From the NCBI GenBank assembly GCA_964016885.1, contig OZ024749.1, positions 28,986,372-29,050,371 of the forward strand: DNA of 64,000 nucleotides. The letters are read 5' to 3'. Source of the stretch: Eledone cirrhosa. Lineage: Eukaryota > Mollusca > Cephalopoda > Octopoda > Eledonidae. Position 1 is the first letter of the stretch. The number at the start of each line of letters is the position of its first letter. The notes beneath the pieces were generated by a model. That model saw nothing but the letters and a program-made list of their open reading frames with translations. It was not told the origin of the DNA and ran no database searches. Both the position numbers and the translations under genes were made by a program. Shown piece by piece: positions 30,101-42,047 of this stretch.

Positions 30101-33100
30101 TATGTGGTGACTCTAAGTGGAGATAACTATATATATGTGGTGACTGTAAGTGGAGATAACTATATATATGTGGTGACTGTAAGTGGAGTTAACTATATAT
30201 ATATGGTGACTCTAAGTGGAGTAAACTATATATGTGTGGTGACTCTAAGTGGAGTTAACTATATATATGTGGTGACTGTAAGTGGAGTTAACTATATATA
30301 TGTGGTTACTGTAAGTGGAGCTAACTATATATGTGTGGTGACTGTAAGTGGAGTTAACTATATATGTGTGGTGACTGTAAGTGGGGTTAACTATATTTGT
30401 GTGATGACTGTAAGTGGAGTTAACTATATATGTGTGGTGACTGTAAGTGGAGTTAACTATATATGTGTGGTGACTGTAAGTGTAGTTAACTATATATGTG
30501 TGGTGACTGTAAGTGGAGTTAACTATATATATATGGTGACTGTAAGTGGAGTTAACTATATATGTGTGGTGACTGTAAGTTTAGCTAACTATATATGTGT
30601 GGTGACTGTAAGTGGAGTTAACTATATATATGTGTGGTGACTGTAAGTGGGGTTAACTATATATGTGTGGTGACTGTAAGTGAAGTTAACTATATATATG
30701 TGTGGTGACTGTAAGTGGAGTTATCTATATATATATATGTGGTGACTGTAAGTGGAGTTAACTATATATGTGTGGTGACTGTAAGTGAGGCTAACTATAT
30801 ATGTGTGGTGACTGTAAGTGGAGTTAACTATATATGTGTGGTGACTGTAAGTGGAGTTAACTATATATATATATGGTGACTGTAAGAGGAGTTAACTATA
30901 TATGTGTGGTGACTGTAAGTGGAGTTAACTATATATGTGTGGTGACTGTAAGTTTAGCTAACTATATATGTGTGGTGACGGTAAGTGGAGTTAACTATAT
31001 ATGTGTGGTGACTGTAAGTGGAGCTAACTATATATGTGTGGTGACTGTAAGTGGAGTTAACTATATATTTGTGGTGACTGTAAGTGGAGTTAACTATATA
31101 TTTGTAGTTACTGTAAGTGGAGCTAACTATATATGTGTGGTGACTGTAAGTGGAGTTAACTATATATGTGTGGTGACTGTAAGTGGGGTTAACTATATAT
31201 ACATATGGTGACTGTAAGTGGAGTTAACTATATATATGTGGTGACTGTAACTGGATTTAACTATATATATGTGGTGACTGTAAGTGCATTAAACTATATA
31301 TGTGTGGTGACTCTAAGTGGAGTTAACTATATATATGTGGTGACTGTAAGTGGAGTTAACTATATATGTGTGGTGACTGTAAGTGGAATTAACTATATAT
31401 ATATATGGTGACTGTAAGTGGAGTTAACTATATATATGTGGTGACTGTAAGTGGAGTAAACTATATATGTGTGGTGACTCTAAGTGGAGTTAACTATATA
31501 TATGTGGTTACTGTAAGTGGAGCTACCTATATATATATATGGTGACTGTAAGTGGAGTTAACTATATATATGTGGTGACTGTAAGTGCATTAAACTATAT
31601 ATGTGTGGTGACTCTAAGTGGAGTTAACTATATATATGTGGTGACTGTAAGTGGAGTAAACTATATATTTGTGGTGACTCTAAGTGGAGTTAACTATATA
31701 TATGTGGTGACTGTAAGTGGAGTTAACTATATATGGTGACTGTAAGTGGAGTTAACTATATATATGTGGTGACTCTAAGTGGAGTTAACTATATATATGT
31801 GGTGACTGTAAGTGGAGTTAACTATATATATGTGGTGACTGTAAGTGCAGTAAACTATATATGTATGGTGACTGTAAGTGGAGTTAACTATATATGTGTG
31901 GTGACTGTAAGTGGAGTTAACTATATATATGTGGTGACTGTAAGTGGAGTTAACTATATATGTGTGGTGACTGTAATTGGAGTTAACTATATATATGTAT
32001 GGTGACTGTAAGTGGAGTTAACTATATATATGTGGTGACTGTAACTGGAGTTAACTATATATATGTGTGGTGACTGTAAGTGGAGTTAACTATATATAAC
32101 TTGTGACTCTAAGTGGAGTTAACTATATATGTGTGGTGACTGTAAGTGGAGTTAACTATATATGTGTGGTGACTGTAAGTGGAGTTAACTATATATATGT
32201 GGTGACTGTAAGTGGAGCTAACTATATATATGTGGTTACTGTAAGTGGAGTTAACTATATATGTGTGGTGACTGTAAGTGGAGTTAACTATATATGTGTG
32301 GTGACTGTAAGTGGAGTTAACTATATATGTGTGGTGACTGTAAGTGGAGCTAACTATATATGTGTGGTGACTGTAAGTGGAGCTAACTATATATGTGTGG
32401 TGAGTGTAAGTGGAGTTAACTATATATGTGTGGTGACTGTAAGTGGAGTTAACTAATATATGTAGTTACTGTAAGTGGAGCTAACTATATATGTGTGGTG
32501 ACTGTAAGTGGAGTTAACTATATATGTGTGGTGACTGTAAGTGGATTTAACTATATATATGTGGTGACTGTAAGTGCATTAAACTATATATGTGTGGTGA
32601 CTCTAAGTGGAGTTAACTATATATATGTGGTGACTGTAAGTGGAGTTAACTATATATGTGTGGTGACTGTAAGTGGAGTTAACTATATATATATATGGTG
32701 ACTGTAAGTGGAGTTAACTATATATATATGGTGACTGTAAGTGGAGTTAACTATATATATGTGGTGACTGTAACTGGATTTAACTATATATATGTGGTGA
32801 CTGTAAGTGCATTAAACTATATATGTGTGGTGACTCTAAGTGGAGTTAACTATATATATGTGGTGACTGTAAGTGGAGTTAACTATATATGTGTGGTGAC
32901 TGTAAGTGGAGTTAACTATATATATATATGGTGACTGTAAGTGGAGTTAACTATATATATGTGGTGACTGTAAGTGGAGTAAACTATATATGTGTGGTGA
33001 CTCTAAGTGGAGTTAACTATATATATGTGGTTACTGTAAGTGGAGCTAACTATATATATGTGGTGACTGTAAGTGGAGTTAACTATATATGTGTGGTGAC

Positions 33101-34417
33101 TCTAAGTGGAGTTAACTATATATATGTGGTTACTGTAAGTGGAGCTAACTATATATATGTGGTGACTGTAAGTGGAGTTAACTATATATGTGTGGTGACT
33201 GTAAGTGGGTTAACTATATATGTGTGGTGACTGTAAGTGGAGTTAACTATATATGTGTGGTGACTGTAAGTGGAGTTAACTATATATATATATGGTGACT
33301 GTAAGTGGAGTTAACTATATATGTGTGATGACTGTAAGTGGAGTTAACTATATATGTGTGGTGACTGTAAGTGGGTTAACTATATATATGTGGTGACTGT
33401 AAGTGGAGCTAACTATATATGTGTGGTGACTGTAAGTGGAGTTAACTATATATGTGTGGTGACTGTAAGTTTAGGTAACTATATATATGTGGTGACTGTA
33501 AGTGCAATTAACTATATATATGTGGTGACTGTAAGTGGAGTTAACTATATATATGTGGTGACTGTAAGTGGAGTTAACTATATATATGTGGTGACTGTAA
33601 GTGGAGTTAACTATATATATGTTGGGACTGTAAGTGGAGCTAACTATATATGTGTGGTGACTGTAAGTGCAGTAAACTATATATGTATGGTGACTGTAAG
33701 TGGAGTTAACTATATATATGTTGGGACTGTAAGTGGAGTTAACTATATATATGTGGTGACTGTAAGTGCAGTAATCTATATATGTGTGGTGACTGTAAGT
33801 GAAGTTAACTATATATGTGTGGTGACTGTAAGTGGGGTTAACTATATATGTGTGGTGACTGTAAGTGGAGTTAACTATATATGTGTGGTGACTGTAAGTG
33901 GAGTTAACTATATGTGTGGTGATTGTAAGTGGAGTTAACTATATATACGTGGTGACTGTAAGTGGAGTTAACTATATATGTGTGGTGACTGTAAGTGGAG
34001 TTATCTATATATGTGTGGTGACTGTAAGTGAAGTTAACTATATATGTGTGGTGACTGTAAGTGGGGTTAACTATATATGTGTGGTGACTGTAAGTGGAGT
34101 TAACTATATATGTGTGGTGACTGTAAGTGGAGTTAACTATATATGTGGTGACTGTAAGTGGAGTTAACTATATATACGTGGTGACTGTAAGTGGAATTAA
34201 CTATATATGTGTGATGACTGTAAGTGGAGTTATCTATACATGTGTGGTGACTGTAAGTGAAGTTAACTATATATGTGTGGTGACTGTAAGTGGAGTTAAC
34301 TATAAATGTGTAGTGACTGTAAGTGGAGTTAACTATATATGTGTGATGACTGTAAGTGGAGTTAACTATATATGTGTGGTGAGTGTAAGTGGAGCTAACT
34401 ATATATATGTATGGTGA
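27158..34417 (+). repeat. Right-hand satellite sub-blocks with TTATCTATATATG variants
   Basis: Stretches at 27,158-27,774 and 33,780-34,417 share an unusual series: a monomer with a shortened CTATATGTGTGG, one with TATATACGTGG, one with GAGTTATCTATATATG, and one with GAAGTTAAC. Each stretch has two to three copies of this roughly 220-bp series. They lie about 6.6 kb apart, a further higher-order relation within the array. Confidence 0.75.
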
Positions 34418-35760
34418 CTGTAAGTGGAGTTAACTATATATATGTGGTGACTGTGAGTGGAGGTAACTATATATGTGTGGTGACTGTAAGTAGAGTTAAC
34501 TATAAATGTGTGGTGACTGTAAGTGGAGTTAACTATATATATATGTGGTGACTGTAAGTGGAGTTAACTATATATATGTGGTGACTGTAAGTGGAGGTAA
34601 CTATATAGTGTGGTGACTGTAAGCGGAGTTAACTATATATATGTGGTGACTGTAAGTGGAGTTAACTAAATATGTGTGGTGACTGTAAGTGAAGTTAACT
34701 ATATATGTGTGGTGACTGTAAGTGGAGCTAACTTTATATGTGTGGTGACTGTAAGTGGAGTTAACTATATATGTGTGGTGACTGTAAGTGGAGTTAACTA
34801 TATAGTGTGGTGACTGTAAGTGGAGTTAACTATATATGTGTGGTGACTGTAAGTGGAGCTAACTATATATGTGTGGTGACTGTAAGTGGAGTTAACTATA
34901 TATAACTGGTGACTCTAAGTGGAGTTAACTATATATGTGTGGTGACTGTAAGTGGAGTTAACTATATATATGTGGTGACTGTAAGTGGAGCTAACTAGAT
35001 ATATGTGGTGACTGTAAGTGGAGTTAACTATATATGTGTGGTGACTGTAAGTGGAGTTAACTATATATGTGTGGTTACTGTAAGTGGAGTTAACTATATA
35101 TATGTGGTGACTGTAAGTGGAGTTAACTATATATGTGTGGTGACTGTAAGTGGTGTTTACTATATATGTGTGGTGATTGTAAGTGGAGTTAACTATATAT
35201 GTGTGGTGACTGTAAGTAGAGCTAACTATATATGTGTGGTGACTGTAAGTGGAGTTAACTATATATATGTGGTGACTGTAAGTGGAGCTAACTATATATA
35301 TGTGGTGACTGTACGTGGAGCTAACTATATATGTGTGGTGACTGTGAGTGGAGCTAACTATATATATGTGTGGTGACTGTAAGTGGAGTTAACTATATAT
35401 ATATATGTGGTGACTGTAAGTGGAGTTAACTATATATGTGTGGTGACTGTAAGTGGAGCTAACTATATATATGTGGTGACTGTAAGTGAAGTTAACTATA
35501 TATGTGTTGTTACGGTAAGTGGAGTTAACTATAAATGTGTGGTGACTGTAAGTGGAGCTAACTATATATGTGCGGTGACTGTAAGTGAAGTTAACCAGAG
35601 ATGTGTTGTGATTGTCAGTGTAGTGACTGTAAGCAGAATGAGCTAGTGATATGGGGACTGTAAACGGAGTTAACCAGATATGTGGTGACTGTAACTGAAG
35701 TGAACTAGATACATGTGGTGATTATAAGCAGAGCTAGCCAGATATATATGAACTGTAACG

Positions 35761-35940
35761 ACTCATAAGCGGGATAAATAGAGGGATCTGATGACTGTAA
35801 GGACTCATAAGCGGGATAAATAGAGGGATCTGATGACTGTAAGGACTCATAAGCGGGATAAATAGAGGGATCTGATGACAGTAAGCAGACTTAGCAGAAA
35901 GATCTGGGGACTATAAGCGGGGTTAGCTAGTAAGTTAACG
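35761..35940 (+). repeat. 42-bp triplicate at the satellite edge
   Basis: Three nearly perfect 42-bp units begin at 35,761, 35,803 and 35,845. Each contains ACTCATAAGCGGGATAAATA followed by GAGGGATCTGATGACTGTAAGG. A diverged remainder continues to about 35,940. The TGATGACTGTAAG core and the AAGCGG..TAA segment look like a mutated 33-bp monomer. This is best read as the decayed end of the array that was then locally triplicated. Confidence 0.9.
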
Positions 35941-36412
35941 TGCTTGGCCTTTGTTTATATGAAATACAAAATTATAGCTATGTATGTTTTTTCACAAATG
36001 TTTACCAACAGAGAGTGAGTCGGTTTCTAACATAGACACAAGACTCTCTCATTGGAATTTACACAACATCAACTAGGTAGATATGTATGTATGTCTGCAT
36101 GTGTAGATATGGATGTTATTGTATGTGTGGATGTGTATGTGTGCATGTGTATATGCAGTTATTAGATGCAAATTTTTGTGGAATGTTTTACATATTTTTA
36201 CTGTTTTGTATGCATATATGTGTATATATATATGTATAGCTATGTGTGGGTATGTATGTATGCACATATGTATGAATGTTTGTATGTATATATGTATGTG
36301 TGTGTATGTATGCGTGAATATTAATAAATAAATATGTACATACACACACACTCGCAGCCCTCACCCACACACGTATATATAATATAGATGTGTATGTGTA
36401 AACACACACAGG

Positions 36413-36447
<35 letters not shown>
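35941..36447. other. Low-complexity gap between satellite and SINE
   Basis: 35,941-36,070 is ordinary AT-rich sequence with no recognisable feature. 36,075-36,340 is an imperfect TATG/TGTA-rich microsatellite, followed by CA-rich and (TA)n sequence. The short ORFs here are artefacts of the repeat composition. Confidence 0.7.
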
Positions 36448-36451
<4 letters not shown>

Positions 36452-36664
36452 CGTCGAATTCGACAAATCGGACCGAGGAAACAATGTTTCCATTGCTCTT
36501 TCCAATTGCTAATACTATCTATCAGTCGCAACTCCAGGTGGAAGGAGCAACGTGAAATAAAGTGTCTTGCTCAAGGACATAACGCATCGCCCGGTCCGGG
36601 AATCGAACTCACAACTTCACGATTGCAAATCCAGTTCTTTAACAACTCAGCCACACGCCTTCAC
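36448..36664 (-). mobile_element. tRNA-derived SINE (octopus OR2-like), minus strand
   Basis: Read on the minus strand, the element starts near 36,664 with a tRNA-like head. It has an A-box-like TGTGGCTGAGTTGTTAAAG and a B-box GTTCGATTCCC. The usual octopus SINE body follows (TGTCCTTGAGCAAGACACTT, then TTTCACGTTGCTCC), and the element ends in a (TA)n tail near 36,448. It would be transcribed by RNA polymerase III if active. The head matches the same family at 47.5 and 52.8 kb. Confidence 0.85.
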
Positions 36665-37060
<396 letters not shown>

Positions 37061-37095
37061 GCTACACACACACACACACACACACATGTATATTG

Positions 37096-37146
<51 letters not shown>

Positions 37147-37304
37147 ATACATACATATATGTATATAAATATGTATGTATTTATATATATATACATACAT
37201 ATATATAAGTATATACATACACAGACATACACACATATATATATATACATATTTATATACATATGTGTGTATATACATATTTATATGTGTATACACACAC
37301 ATGC

Positions 37305-37357
<53 letters not shown>

Positions 37358-37428
37358 TATAAATATATATATATATACACGTATATATATATGTGTGTGT
37401 ATAATACACATATGTATATATATATGTA

Positions 37429-37460
<32 letters not shown>

Positions 37461-37476
37461 CATATATATATATATA

Positions 37477-37555
<79 letters not shown>

Positions 37556-37563
37556 ATAATAAT

Positions 37564-37608
<45 letters not shown>

Positions 37609-37610
37609 GA
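37061..37610. repeat. Composite (CA)n, (TG)n and (TA)n microsatellite
   Basis: (CA)n at 37,062-37,086 is followed by (TA)n, (TG)n at about 37,117-37,145, and then mixed TATA/TACATA. A long near-pure (TA)n runs at about 37,306-37,605, interrupted at 37,551-37,573 by TAG plus five TAA units. The self-complementary AT tract could form hairpins or cruciforms. Confidence 0.95.
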
Positions 37611-37886
37611 TAAATCTACCAAGAGTTTACGGTAGTGTCCAATCCGTATGAAGAACTCAATGTAATCCGGATATCATGGAAATTATTTCTGAAGACGGCA
37701 TATATATGTGTTGGTATGTATATTTAATTTTGATAGTTTGTATAATTTTGTATAATTTTGTACATAGATCTGTTGAATATACATGCCAATTCTAACACAT
37801 ATATATCCTAGAAACGATCGTTAAATAATGAACTTTTTTTGTTTAATATAAGGAACTGTTTCATTGTTTTATTCATTATTTTTTTA

Positions 37887-37890
<4 letters not shown>
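37611..37890. other. Unique AT-rich spacer between two matching (TA)n tracts
   Basis: About 280 bp of non-repetitive sequence with no ORF and no recognised gene. It contains GGAACTGTTTCATTG at about 37,852-37,866. A closely related string occurs in the foldback element at 51.6 kb, so part of this may be a fragment of that element. Confidence 0.45.
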
Positions 37891-38085
<195 letters not shown>

Positions 38086-38144
38086 TTTCGGTTCTGAATT
38101 TGTTTAGCAAGATTCTTTATCTGAAAACGTGTGTTGAAACCGAT

Positions 38145-38292
38145 ATTGTTATACTTTGGGAGGGTCATGTTGCCAATAAGAAACACACGCACCAGTAGCT
38201 TTCGCTTCAATTTATTATAATAAATTTATAAATTTAGGAATTTATAAATTTCCGGTTGGTTGGTTGGTTCCACAACCAGATGGTTGTTTATA
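38145..38292. repeat. Left inverted arm of the Penelope-like element
   Basis: Pairs with 39,947-40,102. It starts ATTGTTATACTTTGG, contains AATTTATAAATTTAGG, and ends with a (GGTT)n block followed by CCACAACCAGATGG and TTGTTTATA. Confidence 0.92.
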
Positions 38293-38296
38293 TATT

Positions 38297-38339
38297 GTCA
38301 AAGTTCTTTCGTCACACATTCTGTGACCTCTTCAGTGAC
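38297..38339 (-). ncRNA. Hammerhead-ribozyme-like motif in the PLE terminus
   Basis: On the minus strand all parts of a type I minimal hammerhead fold occur in order. Stem I 5' strand GTCA is at 38,339-38,336 and core CTGAAGA (fits CUGANGA) at 38,335-38,329. Stem II is GTCACA (38,327-38,322) pairing with TGTGAC (38,316-38,311) around a 5-nt loop. Core GAAA is at 38,310-38,307. A two-pair stem III (AG with CT, AA loop) leads to CTT as the NUH triplet, cutting after 38,301. Stem I 3' strand TGAC is at 38,300-38,297 and pairs perfectly with GTCA. One unpaired G at 38,328 departs from the classical fold. Hammerhead motifs with very short stem III are known from PLE terminal repeats. Activity is untested. 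Confidence 0.6.
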
Positions 38340-38615
38340 TGGGATTCTTTTCTTTGTTTTTGTGCCTCTCCTTTGTTCTGTCCTACGCCATCTCGTTTCT
38401 GTGTGTGTTGTGTGCTCAGTCTGCGCATGCGCCACATCCCGGTGTCTGTGTGTGTTTATATTCGTTTATTTATTTGTTTATTTACATGTTACAGGTTGGT
38501 TGTTTGTTCTATGTGTGTGTGTGTTTTCATTTTGTCCTTAATTGTAAGTTGTGATGTTGCTGTTCCATTCATGTTTTCTATTTAATTTTGGTTGTAATTC
38601 TTTTATGTTTATTGC

Positions 38616-39983
38616 CTATGTGATTTGTCTAAACATTGCATCTTTTCTGTGTGTAGATTCTATTTTTATTTCTATGTTCTCTAATTTACCCTTATGTTCT
38701 ATTTTAGCATGTTGGTAGAGTACAGATGATTCTTTATTATCTTGAAGGTCTCGCCAGTGTTCATTTATCCGTTCCCCTACACTACGAGCTGTCTCACCTA
38801 TGTACACTATATTTTTATCTCTATATTGTCCTTCAGTACATCTTATGCTATACACTACATTTCTAGTTTTACAGTTAATATGGGGGCTTAATTTACAGGT
38901 TATACATTTCTTATCTATACAGGGGGGGGGGTCTTTGAAAAGGGTATGTCTTGCTAATAAGTGTTTTTATGGAGGTACCTGGTCTTTCTACTATCTTAAT
39001 ATTGAGTTTATGTTTATCTAGGGCCCTTCTAAATGTCTAAGCTAATTCACCTCTAGTGGTTGTATCGATGAACATTACACTCTGGTATTTATTGCTATCA
39101 TACCATGAGTTTATTCTATTAGCCTTATTCCTAGTTCTTTCTATTCTGTTCCAAAATTTGCTCCTATACAAGGGGCAGGTCCCATTGGTGTCATTATTTA
39201 CCATTTTTTCCCATTTGGTTCTGGCTCCTCTTTATACTCTGATTCTATCTCTCTGATTGTAACCAGAGAACTGCATACGGTGGATAAAGTGTTGTATGTG
39301 TCTCTCTAGTTCTTCGGGGTTGCACATGCGGGACACGTTTCTCATCACCCGTACCAAATCCGTAATCAGTATGTTGATTTTGGTATGGTCCGAAACAGCT
39401 GAGTTTCGGTGGATCAGATATTTGGAAGTCATGGGTTTGGCATAATGGGAATGGAGGATTTGTTTTTTGTTATTAATGGTATCTAACCAGAGCTCTTCTA
39501 GTACAGGTAATCGATGGTTGGGGTGTTTGCTTGGGTAGTCTATAGTAACTCTAATACTCTGGTGGATGGAGTTAGCTATTTGCTGGATGCTTTCCATTGT
39601 GTTTTTCTCTAATTCCTGACTGTTCTCTAGTGGTGGTGTTTTAACTACGATGTTTATATCATCAACGTAGCGGGAGTACATTATCAGGGTTAGGGGTCTT
39701 CTAATTGTTCTTTAAGTTTAAGTTTAAGTCTACTGCCCCACCATACCATGAATAAGTTAGCTATGTCGCCTGCAATGCTAACACCAATGGCTGCTCCCTC
39801 TTCTTGGGCATATGTTTTTCCATTAATTTTGAACATATATTCCTTAAGGGTTAATTTTATGCTGGCCCCCACCACATGTGCAATCATTTTCTTTAGTTCA
39901 TCGTGGTTTTCGGGGGTCCGTATGGCTCTGGTCCACCCGTTCCATTTATAAACAACCATCTGGTTGTGGAACCAACCAACCAA
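38616..39983 (-). pseudogene. PLE reverse transcriptase plus GIY-YIG endonuclease, degenerate
   Basis: The first segment (39,983-39,690) holds the RT palm stretch EEGAAIGVSIAGDIANLF. A frameshift near 39,690-39,700 follows. The next segment (39,681-39,232) opens with the catalytic SRYVDDINIVVK box, where the two Asp residues are the metal-binding YxDD equivalent. An in-frame TAA at 39,234-39,232 and a TAG at 39,039-39,037 break the linker. A second frameshift lies near 38,967. The last part has a Cys cluster (CIDKKCITC, then NC) and the GIY-YIG domain with VYIGETARSVGERINEHW, ending at the TAG 38,618-38,616. In PLEs the RT extends a primer exposed by the nuclease. With two stops and two frameshifts this copy cannot make the protein. 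The N-terminal half of the RT is missing. Confidence 0.9.
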
Positions 39984-40102
39984 CCAACCAAACGGAAATT
40001 TATAAATTCCTAAATTTATAAATTTATTATAATAAATTGAAGTGAAAGCAACTGGTGCGTGTGTTTCTTATTGGCAACATGACCCTTCCAAAGTATAACA
40101 AT
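39947..40102. repeat. Right inverted arm of the Penelope-like element
   Basis: Reverse complement of the left arm, with two extra CCAA units. It abuts the (TA)n region that starts at about 40,103. Confidence 0.92.
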
Positions 40103-41056
<954 letters not shown>

Positions 41057-41083
41057 GCACCTCTTTCTGTCTTGCTCTTTACT

Positions 41084-41224
41084 CTGAACAATTTCTCAAC
41101 ATCCAAACATATCTCAATTTGTTGATGGAAGAACCAAATCTATTGTGATAGATTTGGAGTTCGAACATTGCCAAACTTTATTGGGTCCCTTTATCCATAA
41201 AGATCAATATAAATCGTTTCCAGC
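41084..41224. other. Unannotated single-copy-looking DNA
   Basis: No ORF, repeat family or RNA gene recognised. Confidence 0.5.
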
Positions 41225-41485
41225 AGATTGACACTGAATATCGATTGACACTAAATATAGATTGACACTAAATATCGATTAACACTACATATCGATTAAT
41301 ATTGAATATCGATTAAAACTAAATATCGATTAAAACTAAATGTCGATTGACACTAAATATCGATTAAAACTAAATATCGATTGCCACTAAATATTGATTG
41401 ACATTAAATATCAATTGATACTAAATATCGATTGACACTAAATATCGATTGAAATTGAATATCGATTAACACTAAATATTGATTC
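41225..41485 (+). repeat. 17-bp minisatellite
   Basis: About 15 imperfect copies of CGATTGACACTAAATAT, with variants ATTAACACT, ATTAAAACT and ATTGATACT. Confidence 0.93.
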
Positions 41486-41837
41486 GTTGGCTGTGTCTTT
41501 GGACAAACAGAAAACCCACTTCGGGGCCTCTCATCATTGCATGCTAGACATAGTTTTAAATCACGCCCTAAATCATGCTAGACATAGCCTTAAATCACGC
41601 CCTAACATCTTAAATAAAGAAGAGTGGACCAGATAGTGTAGTCTCTGATATAAAATAGCTGGGATGTCATGGTTGCCTGAACAACGAGGAAGGTCACATG
41701 TGTTTGCCAGTCTAAAAACATAAGGGTTTACCTCGTGCCCTCAAAGTAACAACTGGTTGTAGTCCTAGTCGATATCTCTTCCATCTAGCGATATCTCTTC
41801 CATCAGTCAAGGTAAAGCAATGTAGGATTAGTGTTAG
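41486..41837. other. Unannotated region
   Basis: Non-repetitive sequence apart from a short local duplication of AATCATGC.AGACATAG/AAATCACGCCCTAA near 41,555-41,600 and of GATATCTCTTCCATC near 41,770-41,805. No gene seen. Confidence 0.5.
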
Positions 41838-41854
41838 TGTAATGTAGTAATAAT

Positions 41855-42030
41855 TGTTTCTTCTTTTGGCACAAGGCCAGCAAATACCCAGTGCATTACT
41901 GGTACTTTATTTTATCGACCCCGTAAGGATGAAAGGAAAACTCAACCTCGGCGGGATTTGAACTCAGATCGTAACTATGCTGGAAAGCATGGCGTCCGAC
42001 CCTCTACCGATACTGCCAATCCACCGCCCC
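41855..42030 (-). mobile_element. tRNA-derived SINE (octopus OR1-like) with target-site duplication
   Basis: On the minus strand the tRNA-like head starts GGGGCGGTGGATTGGCAG. It has the B-box GTTCAAATCCC and the family body CTTACGGGGTCGATAAAATA, and ends in GCTGGCCTTGTGCC plus an AACAATTATT tail. A perfect 17-bp direct repeat, TGTAATGTAGTAATAAT, flanks it at 41,838-41,854 and 42,031-42,047. This fits LINE-mediated insertion. Confidence 0.92.
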
Positions 42031-42047
42031 TGTAATGTAGTAATAAT

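Larger units (their letters stand above)
1..35755 (+). repeat. Giant 33-bp satellite array, single orientation
   Basis: The whole stretch is a head-to-tail array of one monomer. It begins TGTGGTGACTGTAAGTGG, continues AGTTAACTATATA and closes with a short TA/TG run. The usual period is 33 bp, giving about 1,080 copies by length. Frequent variants carry GCATTAAAC, TTTAGCTAAC, GAGCTAAC, GAGCTACC, GGGTTAAC, GTTACTG for GTGACTG, or CTCTAAG for CTGTAAG. Length variants arise from gain or loss of TA pairs or of a few bases near GTGGAG. All monomers run in the same direction. The left end lies outside the window. Monomers become visibly more divergent after about 34.4 kb, as expected at an array edge. 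Since 33 is a multiple of three and one frame lacks stops, long repetitive ORFs appear. They break wherever a length variant shifts frame, which argues against coding. The plus strand is strongly G over C. Confidence 0.98.
38145..40102 (-). mobile_element. Penelope-like retroelement with inverted terminal arms
   Basis: The element is bounded by two long inverted arms, 38,145-38,292 and 39,947-40,102. They are almost identical after reverse complementing; the right arm has two more GGTT units, explaining 156 against 148 bp. Between them, on the minus strand, lie remains of a reverse transcriptase and a C-terminal GIY-YIG nuclease domain. That domain order defines endonuclease-bearing Penelope-like elements (PLEs). 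Terminal repeats of PLEs are known to occur in either direct or inverted orientation. About 60 bp left of the left arm (38,086-38,144) may also belong to the element. AT microsatellites lie on both sides. Confidence 0.88.

Noticed and set aside
108..35646. Dozens of ORFs of 60-420 residues encoding NYIYVVTVSGV repeats
   Set aside because: They are frame-compatible translations of the 33-bp satellite. They start and stop where length variants shift frame, have no gene structure, and use the same DNA as non-coding variants.
1..35755. CRISPR-like repeat pattern
   Set aside because: There are no unique spacers. Repeats are contiguous and the host is a eukaryote.
36536..36662. Genuine tRNA gene
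   Set aside because: A- and B-box-like sequences are present but the cloverleaf is degraded and a SINE body follows. The same holds for all tRNA-like heads in the window.
38256..38585. Plus-strand Cys/Val/Phe-rich ORFs that look like membrane segments
   Set aside because: They are antisense to the 3' part of the Penelope-like element and lack any family match.
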